From Fretibacterium sp. OH1220_COT-178 (lineage in GTDB: Bacteria; Synergistota; Synergistia; Synergistales; Aminobacteriaceae): a stretch of 64,000 nucleotides of DNA. Below, in pieces: positions 52,328 to 61,286 of the stretch. A model generated the notes under the pieces. That model was not told the DNA's origin. It saw nothing but the letters and a program-made list of their open reading frames with translations, and did no database searches. Made by a program: the position numbers and the translations under genes. Position 1 is the first letter of the stretch, and every line of letters starts with the position of its first letter. The stretch lies in NCBI RefSeq assembly GCF_003860125.1, contig NZ_RQYL01000003.1:90259-154258 (forward strand). The letters are read 5' to 3'.

Positions 52328-52615
52328 CTATGCCGTTCTCCGGAAAAGTTTTACGATGGGCTGGGGGGCATGGTCAGGAAACATGATACTGCGGACGGGG
52401 TGCGAGGATTGCAGGAGCTCTGCCGCTTGGGCGCGAAGCTTTTCGAGGGGAATGACCGTCTCTCCATCGATGCGGTGTTCCGAATTCCGTGTAGCGGCGC
52501 TTCTTGACGGGATTTGCCTCTCGGTTACGGGGATTGAAAGAACACGCGTCGGTAAGCCCTTCCCGGTCACGTCAGAAACAAGAGGAGCGGTTGCGGTTTT
52601 CTTGGGGTCGGACAA
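52328..52615 (-). pseudogene. Possible remnant of a LacI-type regulator
   Basis: A 95-codon minus-strand frame directly upstream of the island promoter. Its end 'GETVIPLEKLRAQAAELLQ...RSIMFPDHAPQPIVKLF' faintly recalls the C-terminal 'p...lG..AaelLl.......i.lp..lv.R.S' of LacI-family repressors. No ribosome-binding site, no DNA-binding domain. May be a decayed regulator or chance. Confidence 0.25.
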
Positions 52616-52634
52616 GAGGTCGACGGCGATGTAG

Positions 52635-52640
52635 TATAAT
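52635..52640 (+). promoter_or_regulatory. -10 element (TATAAT) upstream of the TolC gene
   Basis: A perfect TATAAT 145 bases before the TTG start of the TolC-like gene. No acceptable -35 hexamer is seen at 16-18 bases, so this is a tentative promoter. Confidence 0.35.
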
Positions 52641-52784
52641 CATGAAAATAGCGCGGTATCCTTGGTTTCGAACGATTTCGAGCTCCATTTTTTTGGCCTC
52701 AAGGGGCTGAACAGGCTTGAGGGTGCGTGTCTTCGGACCGCTTCGAGGCCGAAAAGGAAACTGCTGATTGTTGAGGTGGGCGAT

Positions 52785-54233
52785 TTGAGACGTTTGGGCA
52801 GTTTTTTTCTGTTTCTTGTCTGGTTGTCTGCAGCCTTCATGGAGGGGGCCGCAGCCTCCGAGTCGATGAAGCTCGACGAGTATCTGAGTCGGGTCCTTCA
52901 AGGAAATCGTTCCCTGAAGGCGGATATGAAGTCCGTCGAGGCACAATACTACGCCGTGTTGAGCGGAGTCGCGGTTCAGCGTCCTCAGATGGGGGTCTCC
53001 GCCTCGGGGTCGTGGCTCTCCGGTCAGACTATGATGGGGGCGAAGGATTCGGACATCACTGCCGGAGGTGTCAACCTGGGTGTGACGCACCGCATCGACA
53101 TCTCGGGGAGTTATTCATTGGACGAACGTCAGCGCATCCTGGGGTATGAGGCCCGGCGCGCGCAGTTCGACGCAACCCTCAACGCCCTGATCGCCACGGC
53201 GGAGGAGACCTGGTGGTCGGCGGTCCTGGCCCGGGAAAATGTTGCCCTCCAAAAGGATATCCTGCGTCAGCGCTCGGAAAACCATAGGGTGACGACCGAA
53301 AAATTCCGGCAGCAGTTGGTCCCCAAGCTGGATGTCGTGCGTTCCGAGGCCCAGGTTGTGGAGGCGGAGAGCTTGGTGAAGGAGTCCGAGACGCTCTATC
53401 TCAACCTGCTGGCAAACCTTTCCTACTTGGCCGGAGGGGCGGACGTGGTGCCATTTGAGGAGCCTCTTTACGTCCCCGTGTTCGACATCAGTCTCAGTTA
53501 CGAAAAAGCCTTGGAGGCCCGCCCCGACGTACGTGCAGCGCGTCTTGCGGTCGACAGGGCCCGGACAGTCAAGAAATTGACGGGCAAGGGCCTGGCGCCC
53601 ACCCTTGATTTCGGGATGCAGTGGACGGCCTGGGCGGATCCTGAGCTGTCCGCCGCTCCCCAGGAGGGGGAGGCGGCGGCGTCCCTTAAGCTGAATATCC
53701 CTATCGTCGATGGAAACAGGACGAGATACGGTGTGCTGAATGCGGACAGATTATTGGAATCCGCCGAGCAGGGATTGGCCTCTCTGGAGGATCAGACTCG
53801 CCGGGATCTCTCGATCGCGATGAATGACTGGAAGAAGGCCTCCGTGGCGGAACAGGACAAAAAACGTCAGGTTGAGCGTGCGGAGGAGGAGCTTCACATT
53901 ACGGAACTGATGTATTCGGAGGGGATGGGAGCCCAGATCGACCTCATCAACGCCCAGACGGCGTATCAGGGAGTGCGCACCCAATACCTCAACGCCGTCA
54001 AGGAGATGTATGTCGCCTTGGTCCGGCTGCGTCGCGCGGTGGGCGACTATGCGCCTGACGAGAGCGGCGACTGGCGGGAGGCCGTAGTCCGTTACGACAA
54101 GGGGCGTCCCGTCGCGGACGAGGTTGCCGCCAAGTCCCTGAGGGATCAGAGAAACAAGGGGATAAAGTCCTCGAATGAAGGCGGCAAGCCCAAGGCCAAA
54201 GGAGCTCCTAAAGGCAAAAAAACAAAAAAATAG
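52785..54233 (+). CDS. TolC-family outer-membrane efflux protein
   Basis: 482 residues. A signal peptide occupies the first 25 residues ('FFLFLVWLSAAFMEGAAASES'), followed by the duplicated OEP layout of helices and strands: 'SMKLDEYLSRVLQGNRSLKADMKSVEAQYYAVL' and, in the second half, 'YEKALEARPDVRAARLAVDRARTVKKL' and 'ELMYSEGMGAQIDLINAQTAYQGVRTQYLNAVKEMYVAL' (in parts). The lysine-rich tail 'KPKAKGAPKGKKTKK' is unusual. A TTG start at 52785 is chosen since GAGGTGGG lies just upstream and the signal peptide begins there. It implies an outer membrane. Confidence 0.88.
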   Translation: MRRLGSFFLFLVWLSAAFMEGAAASESMKLDEYLSRVLQGNRSLKADMKSVEAQYYAVLSGVAVQRPQMGVSASGSWLSGQTMMGAKDSDITAGGVNLGVTHRIDISGSYSLDERQRILGYEARRAQFDATLNALIATAEETWWSAVLARENVALQKDILRQRSENHRVTTEKFRQQLVPKLDVVRSEAQVVEAESLVKESETLYLNLLANLSYLAGGADVVPFEEPLYVPVFDISLSYEKALEARPDVRAARLAVDRARTVKKLTGKGLAPTLDFGMQWTAWADPELSAAPQEGEAAASLKLNIPIVDGNRTRYGVLNADRLLESAEQGLASLEDQTRRDLSIAMNDWKKASVAEQDKKRQVERAEEELHITELMYSEGMGAQIDLINAQTAYQGVRTQYLNAVKEMYVALVRLRRAVGDYAPDESGDWREAVVRYDKGRPVADEVAAKSLRDQRNKGIKSSNEGGKPKAKGAPKGKKTKK

Positions 54234-54239
54234 ATTTTT

Positions 54240-54288
54240 GGCAAGGGGAGGAGAGAGGTTTTCTCTTCCCTTTGCCCTTCCGATTTTT
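54240..54288 (+). terminator. Rho-independent terminator of the TolC gene
   Basis: A 15-pair stem with two G-U pairs (54240-54254 with 54262-54276) and a 7-base loop lies just after the TolC stop. A run of five T ends at 54288. Confidence 0.65.
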
Positions 54289-54457
54289 GTCGTTTGCCGC
54301 TGTGTTATAGTACTGGTGTTGCTGATGGGCATCTCGTCGCTATTTTGCGGCGATTGTTTTTCTTTATAGGGCGGTGCTCAGGGTCCTGCTGGGGAAGGCC
54401 TCTTTTTCGGAAAAGGACGGTACGCGCCTCGATTTTGTTTTTGTCGGGGGGGTTTCC

Positions 54458-55129
54458 ATGAAGTTTTCTCTCATGGCTCGATATTTCTTTGCTTGTGCGT
54501 TTTTTTTCTTTGGCTTTTCTCCCGCGGCGAGGGCGGAGCTCGAATATTACGGTTTTCCCTCTCCCTCCAAAGCGGAGGCCCGACCCTCCGTCAAGCCTGC
54601 AGACCCTGTTCTCGTCAAGAAGAACGCTCAGGCCGTCGCCCTCAGGGCGAAGGAGCTCGAGAAGCGACGTCAGGCCCAGAGAAAGAGCATCTCCAATTTG
54701 CTGTCCCGGTACAATCGCAAGCTCTCCAAGCGCATGGCCCTGGATTATGCGGAATACATCCTCCAGGCCAGCGAGAAGTTCCAGCAAGATCCTTTCGTCG
54801 TCGCCGCCATGATCGTCAACGAATCCTCCGCGCGCCACGATGCGGTTTCCAAGGGGGGGGATTACGGGTTGATGCAGGTCCGCTGGCGGGTTCATCGTAG
54901 AAGCATCACCAAAAAGTACCCTCATATCCGGGATGCCAAGGACATTCTGGACCCCGAATACAACGTCCTGATCGGGACGGAGATTTTGGCTCGTTATCAT
55001 GCCTCGGCAGAGGACCTCAAAGGCGGACTCCTGCGCTACAGCGCCGGGAACCGAAAATTGGCGGACAGGATCTTCGCGGTCCTGAGAGGGCTTCAGGATT
55101 CCTATCACGAACATTTGCGAACCCTCTGA
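54458..55129 (+). CDS. Lytic transglycosylase (SLT domain)
   Basis: 223 residues. Signal peptide to about residue 26 ('FFACAFFFFGFSPAARAE'), a lysine/arginine-rich coiled segment, then the lysozyme-like domain with catalytic glutamate in 'AAMIVNESSARHDAVSKGGDYGLMQVRW' (in parts), 'DPEYNVLIGTEIL' and 'LLRYSAGNRK'. It cleaves peptidoglycan to anhydro-muropeptides. The ATG at 54458 follows GGGGGGG; the longer upstream frame lacks a signal peptide at its start. Confidence 0.9.
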   Translation: MKFSLMARYFFACAFFFFGFSPAARAELEYYGFPSPSKAEARPSVKPADPVLVKKNAQAVALRAKELEKRRQAQRKSISNLLSRYNRKLSKRMALDYAEYILQASEKFQQDPFVVAAMIVNESSARHDAVSKGGDYGLMQVRWRVHRRSITKKYPHIRDAKDILDPEYNVLIGTEILARYHASAEDLKGGLLRYSAGNRKLADRIFAVLRGLQDSYHEHLRTL

Positions 55130-55336
55130 CCGTTGGTCCTCGCTCCCTGACGTCGGACAACAGGGGGAGCCCGGGCGGAAGGGTTTACAAGTCTGTGTCC
55201 GGAGAATAGAATAGGCCCTTGAGTCGGTTCGGCCTCGGTCAGGGGCCCGCGGGGGTGCGTGCGTCGCTGGGGTGTGGCGGCGCGGAGGCTTTCCGTTTGT
55301 CACTGATAAAGCAGTATTTTCGAGAGGAGGATGGCG

Positions 55337-55576
55337 ATGAAGTTTTCGCATTTGTTGATTTTTGGCGCTGGGGTGGCCTTGGGGGCCGGCGCAGTCTGCG
55401 CCGTGCAGAGCAAGACGGGCAAGAAGTTCGCTGTCGCCGTTGTCGGTAAAGGACTTGAGCTGAAGGAGCGCCTGGCCTATATGGCGGACAGGATGAAGGA
55501 GTCGGTCGAGGACATCGTGGCCGAGGCCCGTTATGTCAACGAGCACGGCACCTCCGGGGGGGGCGCGGAAAGCTAG
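55337..55576 (+). CDS. DUF6110-like small membrane-anchored protein
   Basis: 79 residues: a single glycine-rich hydrophobic helix 'HLLIFGAGVALGAGAVCAVQSK' followed by an amphipathic helix. It resembles the DUF6110 proteins that accompany metal P-type ATPases in anaerobes. The start at 55337 is preferred, with GGAGG ending 6 bases upstream (the same GGAGG-ATGGCG-ATG layout as at 57848); 55331 is the alternative. First gene of the metal module. The 200 bases upstream show no other gene. Confidence 0.6.
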   Translation: MKFSHLLIFGAGVALGAGAVCAVQSKTGKKFAVAVVGKGLELKERLAYMADRMKESVEDIVAEARYVNEHGTSGGGAES

Positions 55577-55703
55577 CGAGACCCTATGCGGCCTCCGGGC
55601 TTGTTCTCGATTTTCCAAATCGAACCGGCTTCGGAAAAAAATCGTATTCTCCTTGTCGGACCTTGTCTGACGCTGCGAAACAGATCGAGCAAAGGAATCT
55701 CCG

Positions 55704-57851
55704 ATGACCTTCGAAATAGTGCATGAGTTACCTGGACGTCTGCGTCTTTGCTGCGGCAAAGACGCTTTTACCTTGTCCGAATCCCGCGGTATCGCCGCCA
55801 TTCTTGAACAGCTGGACGGCATCGAGCAAGTGAGAGCTTCCTTCAGGACCGGCAGCCTGCTTATTCTGCATCGTCCAGGCTTCAGGGACATGGTTCTTGA
55901 GGCCGTTCGGATGCTGGACAGGCAGTTCTATGGGAATCTGGAAGAGACGGAGCCCCTGTCCTCCTCGGATGAAGGCGGACTCTGGACTGGCTTGCGCGGA
56001 CTTTTTGGAGGGGCTTTCGTTCGCTCTCTTCTGCCTGCGGCCGCGCGTTATTCCCTCGTCGTGCTGAGGTCCATGCCCTTGATTCTTAAAGGCATGAACG
56101 CTCTTTGCCGTAGGAGGCTCAACGTATCCGTCCTGGACGCATCCGCGGTGGGCGTTTCGCTTCTGCGCCGTGATTTCCGTACGGCGACGGTCATCACGAC
56201 GCTTCTGACCTTGGGGGATATCCTCGAGGAATGGACCCACAAGCGATCTCGGGAAAGCCTGTCCGACAGCCTGATGATCGACATCGACAGGATTTGGGTT
56301 CGACGGGATGGCGCCGAGCTTCAAATTCCCTTCTCCGAACTGAGGCTAGGGGATCTTGCGGTCCTTCGTATGGGGGCGGTCATTCCGGTGGACGGGGTGG
56401 TGGTGGAGGGAGAGGGGCTTGTAAACCAGTCGGCCATGACGGGCGAATCCATGCCGGTCCATCGCCGCCGCGGACTGAGCGTCTATGCGGGGACCGTGAT
56501 CGAGGAAGGAGAGCTTGTGGTGCGGGTCACAGCCTTTGACAGCGAGACCCGTATCCATAAGATCGCCCGGATGATCGACGAGTCCGAGGTGTTGAAGGCC
56601 GAGGTGCAAAGCCGGGCCGAAAAAATGGCCGACGAAATCGTTCCCTACAGCTTTCTGCTGGCCGCTCTCACCTATCTTGCGACGGGCAGTGCGCTGCGTG
56701 CGTCTTCCGCGCTCTTGGTGGACTACTCCTGTGCCATACGCCTGGCCACCCCCCTGGCGATTCTGTCCGCGATGAGAGAGGGAGCCCAGCGGGGTGTCCT
56801 GGTCAAGGGCGGTAAGTTTTTGGAGGCCCTGAGCCGGGCAAACACCGTGGTCTTCGATAAAACGGGGACCTTGACGGTCTCCTCGCCGCGGGTGGCCGAG
56901 GTCGTCCCCTTCGGCGAACACGACCGGGAGGAGATCCTTCGTGTGGCGGCCTGCCTCGAGGAGCACTTTCCGCACTCCATCGCCCGCGCGGTGGTCCGTC
57001 AGGCCGAGGTGGAGGGGCTTCAGCATCGTGAGGAGCATACGGAGGTCGAGTACGCTGTGGCCCATGGCATCGTCTCCCTCTGGAGGGGCAAAAAGGTCCT
57101 GATTGGGAGTGCCCATTTCGTTTTCGAGGACGAAGGGGTCCCCTGTGGTCCGACGGAGCGGGAGAGAATCGACCGCGCGCTTGAGAGGTATTCCGTCCTC
57201 TATCTGGCGATGGAGGGCGAGCTGGCGGGGATTTTATGCATCGAGGATCCCCTGCGCCCGGATGCCCTCGAAGTGGTCGAGGCCCTACATCGCGACGGTG
57301 TGGAGCGCATCGTCCTGATGACGGGGGATGAGGAACGCGTTGCCCGAAGCATCGCCGAACGGCTTTCCATCGACGAATTTCACGCGCGCATGCTGCCCGA
57401 CGAGAAGACGCGCTATGTCGAGCGTTTCAGGTCTGCGGGGGGAGGGGTTGTCATGGTGGGGGACGGAATCAACGACTCTCCGGCTCTCTCGTCGGCGGAT
57501 GTGGGCATCGCCATGCGCAGCGGGGCGGACATCGCCAGGGAGGTTGCGGATGTCGTCCTTTCCGACAATCGGCTTTCCGGAATCATGGATGCCCGTCGCC
57601 TGGGGCGCAGGACGATGAGGAAGATATACAGAAACTATACGTTGATCGTTGGAGCGAATACGCTTCTTTTGGGATTGGGCGTCCTGGGCGGCATAACGCC
57701 GGCCTTGTCGGCCTTGCTGCACAATTTATCCACGGTGGGGTCGGCCCTGTATGCGCTGACGCCGGTACTGGGACGTGCGGAGCAAGGGCGTTTTCCAAGG
57801 GGGGCCGGAGTTTCCTCCCACTTCCGGCCGTGTCGGGGAGGATGGCGATGA
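55704..57851 (+). CDS. P1B-type heavy-metal P-type ATPase with SCA motif
   Basis: 715 residues. N-terminal HMA2-like domain ('HELPGRLRLCCGK'). Actuator 'MTGESMP', phosphorylation 'VFDKTGTLT' (Asp385), nucleotide-binding 'EEHFPHSIARAV' (HP) and hinge 'MVGDGINDSPALSSADVGIAM'. The metal-site helix has 'VDYSCAIRLATPLAIL' (Ser342-Cys343-Ala344) in place of the CPC of copper and zinc pumps. This points to a different cation, perhaps iron or manganese, by analogy only. It ends overlapping the HMA2-like gene. Confidence 0.88.
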   Translation: MTFEIVHELPGRLRLCCGKDAFTLSESRGIAAILEQLDGIEQVRASFRTGSLLILHRPGFRDMVLEAVRMLDRQFYGNLEETEPLSSSDEGGLWTGLRGLFGGAFVRSLLPAAARYSLVVLRSMPLILKGMNALCRRRLNVSVLDASAVGVSLLRRDFRTATVITTLLTLGDILEEWTHKRSRESLSDSLMIDIDRIWVRRDGAELQIPFSELRLGDLAVLRMGAVIPVDGVVVEGEGLVNQSAMTGESMPVHRRRGLSVYAGTVIEEGELVVRVTAFDSETRIHKIARMIDESEVLKAEVQSRAEKMADEIVPYSFLLAALTYLATGSALRASSALLVDYSCAIRLATPLAILSAMREGAQRGVLVKGGKFLEALSRANTVVFDKTGTLTVSSPRVAEVVPFGEHDREEILRVAACLEEHFPHSIARAVVRQAEVEGLQHREEHTEVEYAVAHGIVSLWRGKKVLIGSAHFVFEDEGVPCGPTERERIDRALERYSVLYLAMEGELAGILCIEDPLRPDALEVVEALHRDGVERIVLMTGDEERVARSIAERLSIDEFHARMLPDEKTRYVERFRSAGGGVVMVGDGINDSPALSSADVGIAMRSGADIAREVADVVLSDNRLSGIMDARRLGRRTMRKIYRNYTLIVGANTLLLGLGVLGGITPALSALLHNLSTVGSALYALTPVLGRAEQGRFPRGAGVSSHFRPCRGGWR

Positions 57852-58153
57852 TCGAGAGTTTTGTGCCCGGAAGGGTTCGGCTCAGGTCCCGATTGCTGAC
57901 GATGCCCGAGCTCGCCGAATTGCTGAGAGGATCGCTCCTGGGAATACAAGGAGTGAAGGTGGTCACGGTCAACGTCAGAACCGGAGGGCTCCTGCTGGAG
58001 TATGAGCCCGACCGGCTTCCCCTTTCCCTCCTCGCCCAAGCGCTGCCCGTGTTTCAGCGTCTCGGGGAGTTGGAGGGACTGGCGGCGGGGGAGATTCGGT
58101 CGGCCCTGGAGACCGCTCTGAAGGACTTGAAGAGGGTCCTGATGTCCGATTGA
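57848..58153 (+). CDS. HMA2-domain-like protein
   Basis: 101 residues. 'SFVPGRVRLRSRLL' repeats the 'PGR(L/V)RL' start seen in the ATPase N-terminus, followed by 'GIQGVKVVTVNVRTGGLLLEYEP', a ferredoxin-like beta-alpha-beta pattern. The CxxC of classical HMA domains is absent. GGGGAGG 6 bases before the ATG at 57848 fixes the start, which overlaps the ATPase stop. Probably a partner or regulator of the pump. Confidence 0.65.
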   Translation: MIESFVPGRVRLRSRLLTMPELAELLRGSLLGIQGVKVVTVNVRTGGLLLEYEPDRLPLSLLAQALPVFQRLGELEGLAAGEIRSALETALKDLKRVLMSD

Positions 58154-58215
58154 CACCGTGATTTTAGCGGGATTGCTTTCCATGAATGAAACCACCAGCC
58201 GAGCCGGGGGTAAAG

Positions 58216-58251
58216 AAAAACGCCGGCCTTGCATTCGACTGCAGGCCGGCG
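58216..58251 (-). terminator. Rho-independent terminator of tRNA-Sec
   Basis: On the minus strand CGCCGGCC-TGCA pairs with TGCA-GGCCGGCG (one bulged base) around a 6-base loop and runs into TTTTT. It lies 14 bases after the tRNA 3' end. Confidence 0.85.
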
Positions 58252-58264
58252 CGCTTGCGTCCCT

Positions 58265-58362
58265 TGGCGGAGGCGTGTGGGGATCGAACCCACCAGAGAC
58301 GGCGCAAACCGCCTCTCACCGGGTTTGAAGCCCGGGCCCGTCACCAGACGAATCTCACCTCC
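58265..58362 (-). tRNA. selC: Selenocysteine tRNA (anticodon UCA)
   Basis: A 98-base minus-strand gene beginning GGAGGTG and ending with encoded CCA. The anticodon arm GGGCTTCAAACCC carries TCA as anticodon, so the tRNA reads UGA. The long variable arm (GAGAGGCGGTTTGCGCCGTCTC region) and the T-loop GGTTCGATCCC match tRNA-Sec, as does the length (95 in E. coli). The first seven acceptor bases pair with the 3' end, including one T-G pair. The organism must therefore encode selA, selB, selD and selenoproteins elsewhere; none is in this window. Confidence 0.93.
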
Positions 58363-58373
58363 AGAGCTGCATC

Positions 58374-58402
58374 ATTCTACCCGCTCTGTCTCCGAAAGTC
58401 CA
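58374..58402 (-). promoter_or_regulatory. Promoter of tRNA-Sec
   Basis: On the minus strand TGGACT (58402-58397) and TAGAAT (58379-58374) are 17 bases apart, ending 11 bases before the tRNA 5' end. Confidence 0.55.
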
Positions 58403-58540
58403 TAAAAATTTTTGAGCGAGCGCTCTGCAGACCTTCGCAATATTTTCGAGGTTGTTCTTTATTTTTTAAAATAGACCCCATGAAATTTTTAATGCCTCCA
58501 AAAAAACGCTGGTTTTCTTCGAAAAAATTATTTTTTCTCA

Positions 58541-58569
58541 TTGAAGAAATTATCGGCTTGCGGTATCCT
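58541..58569 (+). promoter_or_regulatory. Promoter of the threonine synthase operon
   Basis: TTGAAG (58541-58546) and TATCCT (58564-58569) with a 17-base spacer, preceded by a very A/T-rich tract (58440-58540) that could act as an UP element. Within that tract GAAAAAA-TTA-TTTTTTC (58521-58537) is a perfect inverted repeat. Confidence 0.6.
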
Positions 58570-58631
58570 TATTGAGGTTCAGTGCCAGAAGTGAAAAGTC
58601 GAGATACGCGATAGAGGAAAGGGGTTTTTTC

Positions 58632-59870
58632 ATGTCCGTTCCGTCGGTGCTGAAGTGCGTGATATGCGGGAAAGAGTTTGATCCCTCCACCGCTCCCTAT
58701 ACCTGTGACGCGTGCGGGCTGGACGGGACTCTGGACGTCCTGTACGACTATGCTCTCCTCAGGAAATCCATGGATCGTGCCGCCCTCAAAGCGGATCCCA
58801 CTCCGTCGCTCTGGCGTTACGAAGCTGTTTTGCCCGTTTTGCGGAGGGAATCCATCCCCTCGCTTCAAGTGGGGTGGACGCCCCTTTATTCCGCGGAGCG
58901 CTTGGCGGCAAAGTACGGGGTGAAGGAGCTTTTCGTCAAGGACGACGGCCGCAATCCCACGGGATCCCTCAAGGATCGGGCCAGCGCCGTCGGGGTGGCC
59001 AAGGCCCTGGATTTCGGTCGGAATGTCGTTGCCTGCTCCTCGACGGGCAATGCGGCCAGCTCGCTTTCCGGTTTTGCTGCGGTGATGGGGATGCAGAGCA
59101 CCATCTTCGTGCCGGAGCAGGCGCCCCAGGCCAAGGTCACGCAGCTCTTGGTCTACGGGGCCACGGTCGTCCTGGTGAAAGGAGATTACGCGGACGCCTT
59201 CCGCCTTGCGACGGCCGCCATCGACAAGTTCGGTTGGTACAACCGCAATTGCGCGATCAACCCTTATCTCGTGGAGGGCAAGAAGACCTGCGCGATGGAG
59301 ATCGCCGAACAGCTCGGATGGGATGTCCCCGACAAGGTGTTCATCTCCGTCGGGGACGGGTGCTGCATCGGTGGACTTTACAAAGGTTTTTCCGACCTGA
59401 TGGAGCTGGGTCTCATCGACCGCATGCCTGCGATCATCGGAGTTCAGGCCGAGGGATCGAAGCCGATACACGACGCCTTCAAGTCCGGTGCGCAGCGGGT
59501 GACCTTTACGAAGGCCGAGACCCTGGCGGACAGCATCTCCGTCGGTTCTCCCCGAAACTGGGCCAAGGCGCTGCGGGCGGTTCGCAAAACCGGCGGCGAC
59601 ATGATCACGGTGACGGACCAGGAGATCCTGTCCGCCATTCCGGAGCTGGCGCGTTCGACGGGCGTCTTCGGTGAACCGGCTGGTGCGACGGCTTTTGCGG
59701 GCTTCCGCAAGGCGGCCCAGTCCGGGATATTGAAGGAAGCGGACCGAGTGGCCATCGTGGTGACGGGCAACGGCCTGAAGGATATCGTGAACGCGCAGAA
59801 ATCGGTGGGGAAGGCGATAACCGTCGGGCCGGACCTCGAGGAGCTGGAGCGCGAATTGAAAAAGCGTTGA
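58632..59870 (+). CDS. thrC: Threonine synthase
   Basis: 412 residues, fold-type-II PLP enzyme. An N-terminal zinc-ribbon-like part has two CxxC pairs ('CVICGKEF', 'CDACGLDG'). The PLP lysine lies in '[11 protein letters not shown]', and '[20 protein letters not shown]' is the phosphate-binding loop. It converts O-phosphohomoserine to threonine. A degradative threonine dehydratase is less likely because of the zinc-ribbon start and the SxKDRA lysine motif. GGAAAGGGG upstream of the ATG. Confidence 0.88.
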   Translation: MSVPSVLKCVICGKEFDPSTAPYTCDACGLDGTLDVLYDYALLRKSMDRAALKADPTPSLWRYEAVLPVLRRESIPSLQVGWTPLYSAERLAAKYGVKELFVKDDGRNPTGSLKDRASAVGVAKALDFGRNVVACSSTGNAASSLSGFAAVMGMQSTIFVPEQAPQAKVTQLLVYGATVVLVKGDYADAFRLATAAIDKFGWYNRNCAINPYLVEGKKTCAMEIAEQLGWDVPDKVFISVGDGCCIGGLYKGFSDLMELGLIDRMPAIIGVQAEGSKPIHDAFKSGAQRVTFTKAETLADSISVGSPRNWAKALRAVRKTGGDMITVTDQEILSAIPELARSTGVFGEPAGATAFAGFRKAAQSGILKEADRVAIVVTGNGLKDIVNAQKSVGKAITVGPDLEELERELKKR

Positions 59871-59956
59871 ACGGCCCGACGCTTCGGGGATTTCGGTCCA
59901 AGGACGAAGCGCATATTTTGCAGACACTCTTTCAATCTTTCAAGGAGGACTTGACA

Positions 59957-61213
59957 ATGAAGACGGCAAAGGAATACCTCGCTGCAACGGATCCCGAGAT
60001 CTACAAGGTTTATACGGGGGAGCGCGAGCGCCAGGAGGAGGGGATCGAGCTCATAGCCTCGGAGAATGTCGTTGCTCCCGCCGTACTGGCCGCCTTGGGC
60101 TCGGTTCTGACCAACAAGTACGCGGAAGGCTACCCCGGTGCGCGCTATTATGGCGGCTGCGAGGTCGTCGACGTCGCGGAGAACATTGCACGCGATCGGG
60201 CCAAGGCGCTCTTCGGCTGCGATCATGTCAACGTCCAGCCCCATTCCGGCTCCCAGGCGAACATGGCCGTCTATCTCTCCGTCCTGCAGCCGGGCGACAC
60301 CGTGTTGGCGATGAACCTCTCCCACGGCGGCCACCTGACCCACGGTTCTCCGGTCAATTTCTCGGGCAAGCTGTACAACTTCGTTCCCTACGGCGTCGGC
60401 AAGGATACCGGACGCATCGACATGGATGAGGTCGAGCGCCAGGCCATGGAGCACAAGCCGAAGATGATCGTGTGCGGCGCCAGCGCCTATTCTCGGGAGA
60501 TCGACGCCGAACCCTTCCACAGAATTGCGAAGAAGGTCGGAGCCTATCTGATGTTCGACATCGCGCATATCGCCGGTCTCGTCGCCACGAAGCTGCACAA
60601 GGACCCCGTGCCCTGGTGCGACTTCATCACCACGACGACCCACAAGACCCTCCGCGGTCCGCGCGGCGGCATGGTGATGTGCAAGGCCGAATTCGCCAAG
60701 GCCCTTGACAAGACGATCTTCCCGGGCATGCAGGGCGGCCCCCTGATGCACGTCATCGCGGCGAAGGCCGTGGCATTCAAGCTTGCCGCCGGGAGCGACT
60801 TCGTCAATTACCAGAAGCAGGTCCTGGCCAACGCCAAGGCCCTGGCCGAGGCTCTGGTCGGATACGGATTCGAGCTGGTGTCCGGCGGGACCGACAACCA
60901 CCTGATGCTGGTGGATCTGCGCAACAAGAAGCTGACCGGCAAGGCGCTTGAGCATGCGCTGAACGAGGCCGGCCTGACGGTCAACAAGAACTCCGTCCCC
61001 TTCGACACGGAGAAGCCCATGGTCACCAGCGGCATCCGCATCGGTACCCCGGCGGTGACGACCCGTGGCTTCAAGGAGCCGGAGATGAAGCGAATCGCGG
61101 AGTGGATCGACCGTATCTCCAAGGACGTTGAAAACGAATCCCTGCACAAGGCGGTGAGGGCCGAGGTCAAGGAGCTCTGCGCCAAGTTCCCCGTCTATCC
61201 CGACCTCGCGTAG
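59957..61213 (+). CDS. glyA: Serine hydroxymethyltransferase
   Basis: 418 residues. '[43 protein letters not shown]' (in parts), '[15 protein letters not shown]', and the PLP lysine in '[16 protein letters not shown]' define GlyA. It interconverts serine and glycine with tetrahydrofolate. AAGGAGG before the ATG. It follows thrC by 86 bases. Confidence 0.95.
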   Translation: MKTAKEYLAATDPEIYKVYTGERERQEEGIELIASENVVAPAVLAALGSVLTNKYAEGYPGARYYGGCEVVDVAENIARDRAKALFGCDHVNVQPHSGSQANMAVYLSVLQPGDTVLAMNLSHGGHLTHGSPVNFSGKLYNFVPYGVGKDTGRIDMDEVERQAMEHKPKMIVCGASAYSREIDAEPFHRIAKKVGAYLMFDIAHIAGLVATKLHKDPVPWCDFITTTTHKTLRGPRGGMVMCKAEFAKALDKTIFPGMQGGPLMHVIAAKAVAFKLAAGSDFVNYQKQVLANAKALAEALVGYGFELVSGGTDNHLMLVDLRNKKLTGKALEHALNEAGLTVNKNSVPFDTEKPMVTSGIRIGTPAVTTRGFKEPEMKRIAEWIDRISKDVENESLHKAVRAEVKELCAKFPVYPDLA

Positions 61214-61286
61214 AGGGGCGTCGTAGGGCATTTTCGAGAATCGCTGCGGGAGACGAGATCCCACGGCCGAATAGCGGAGGAAGAAC

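Noticed and set aside
58363..58631. T-box or other riboswitch before threonine synthase
   Set aside because: The region is A/T-rich and contains short inverted repeats, but the T-box core and specifier features were not found.
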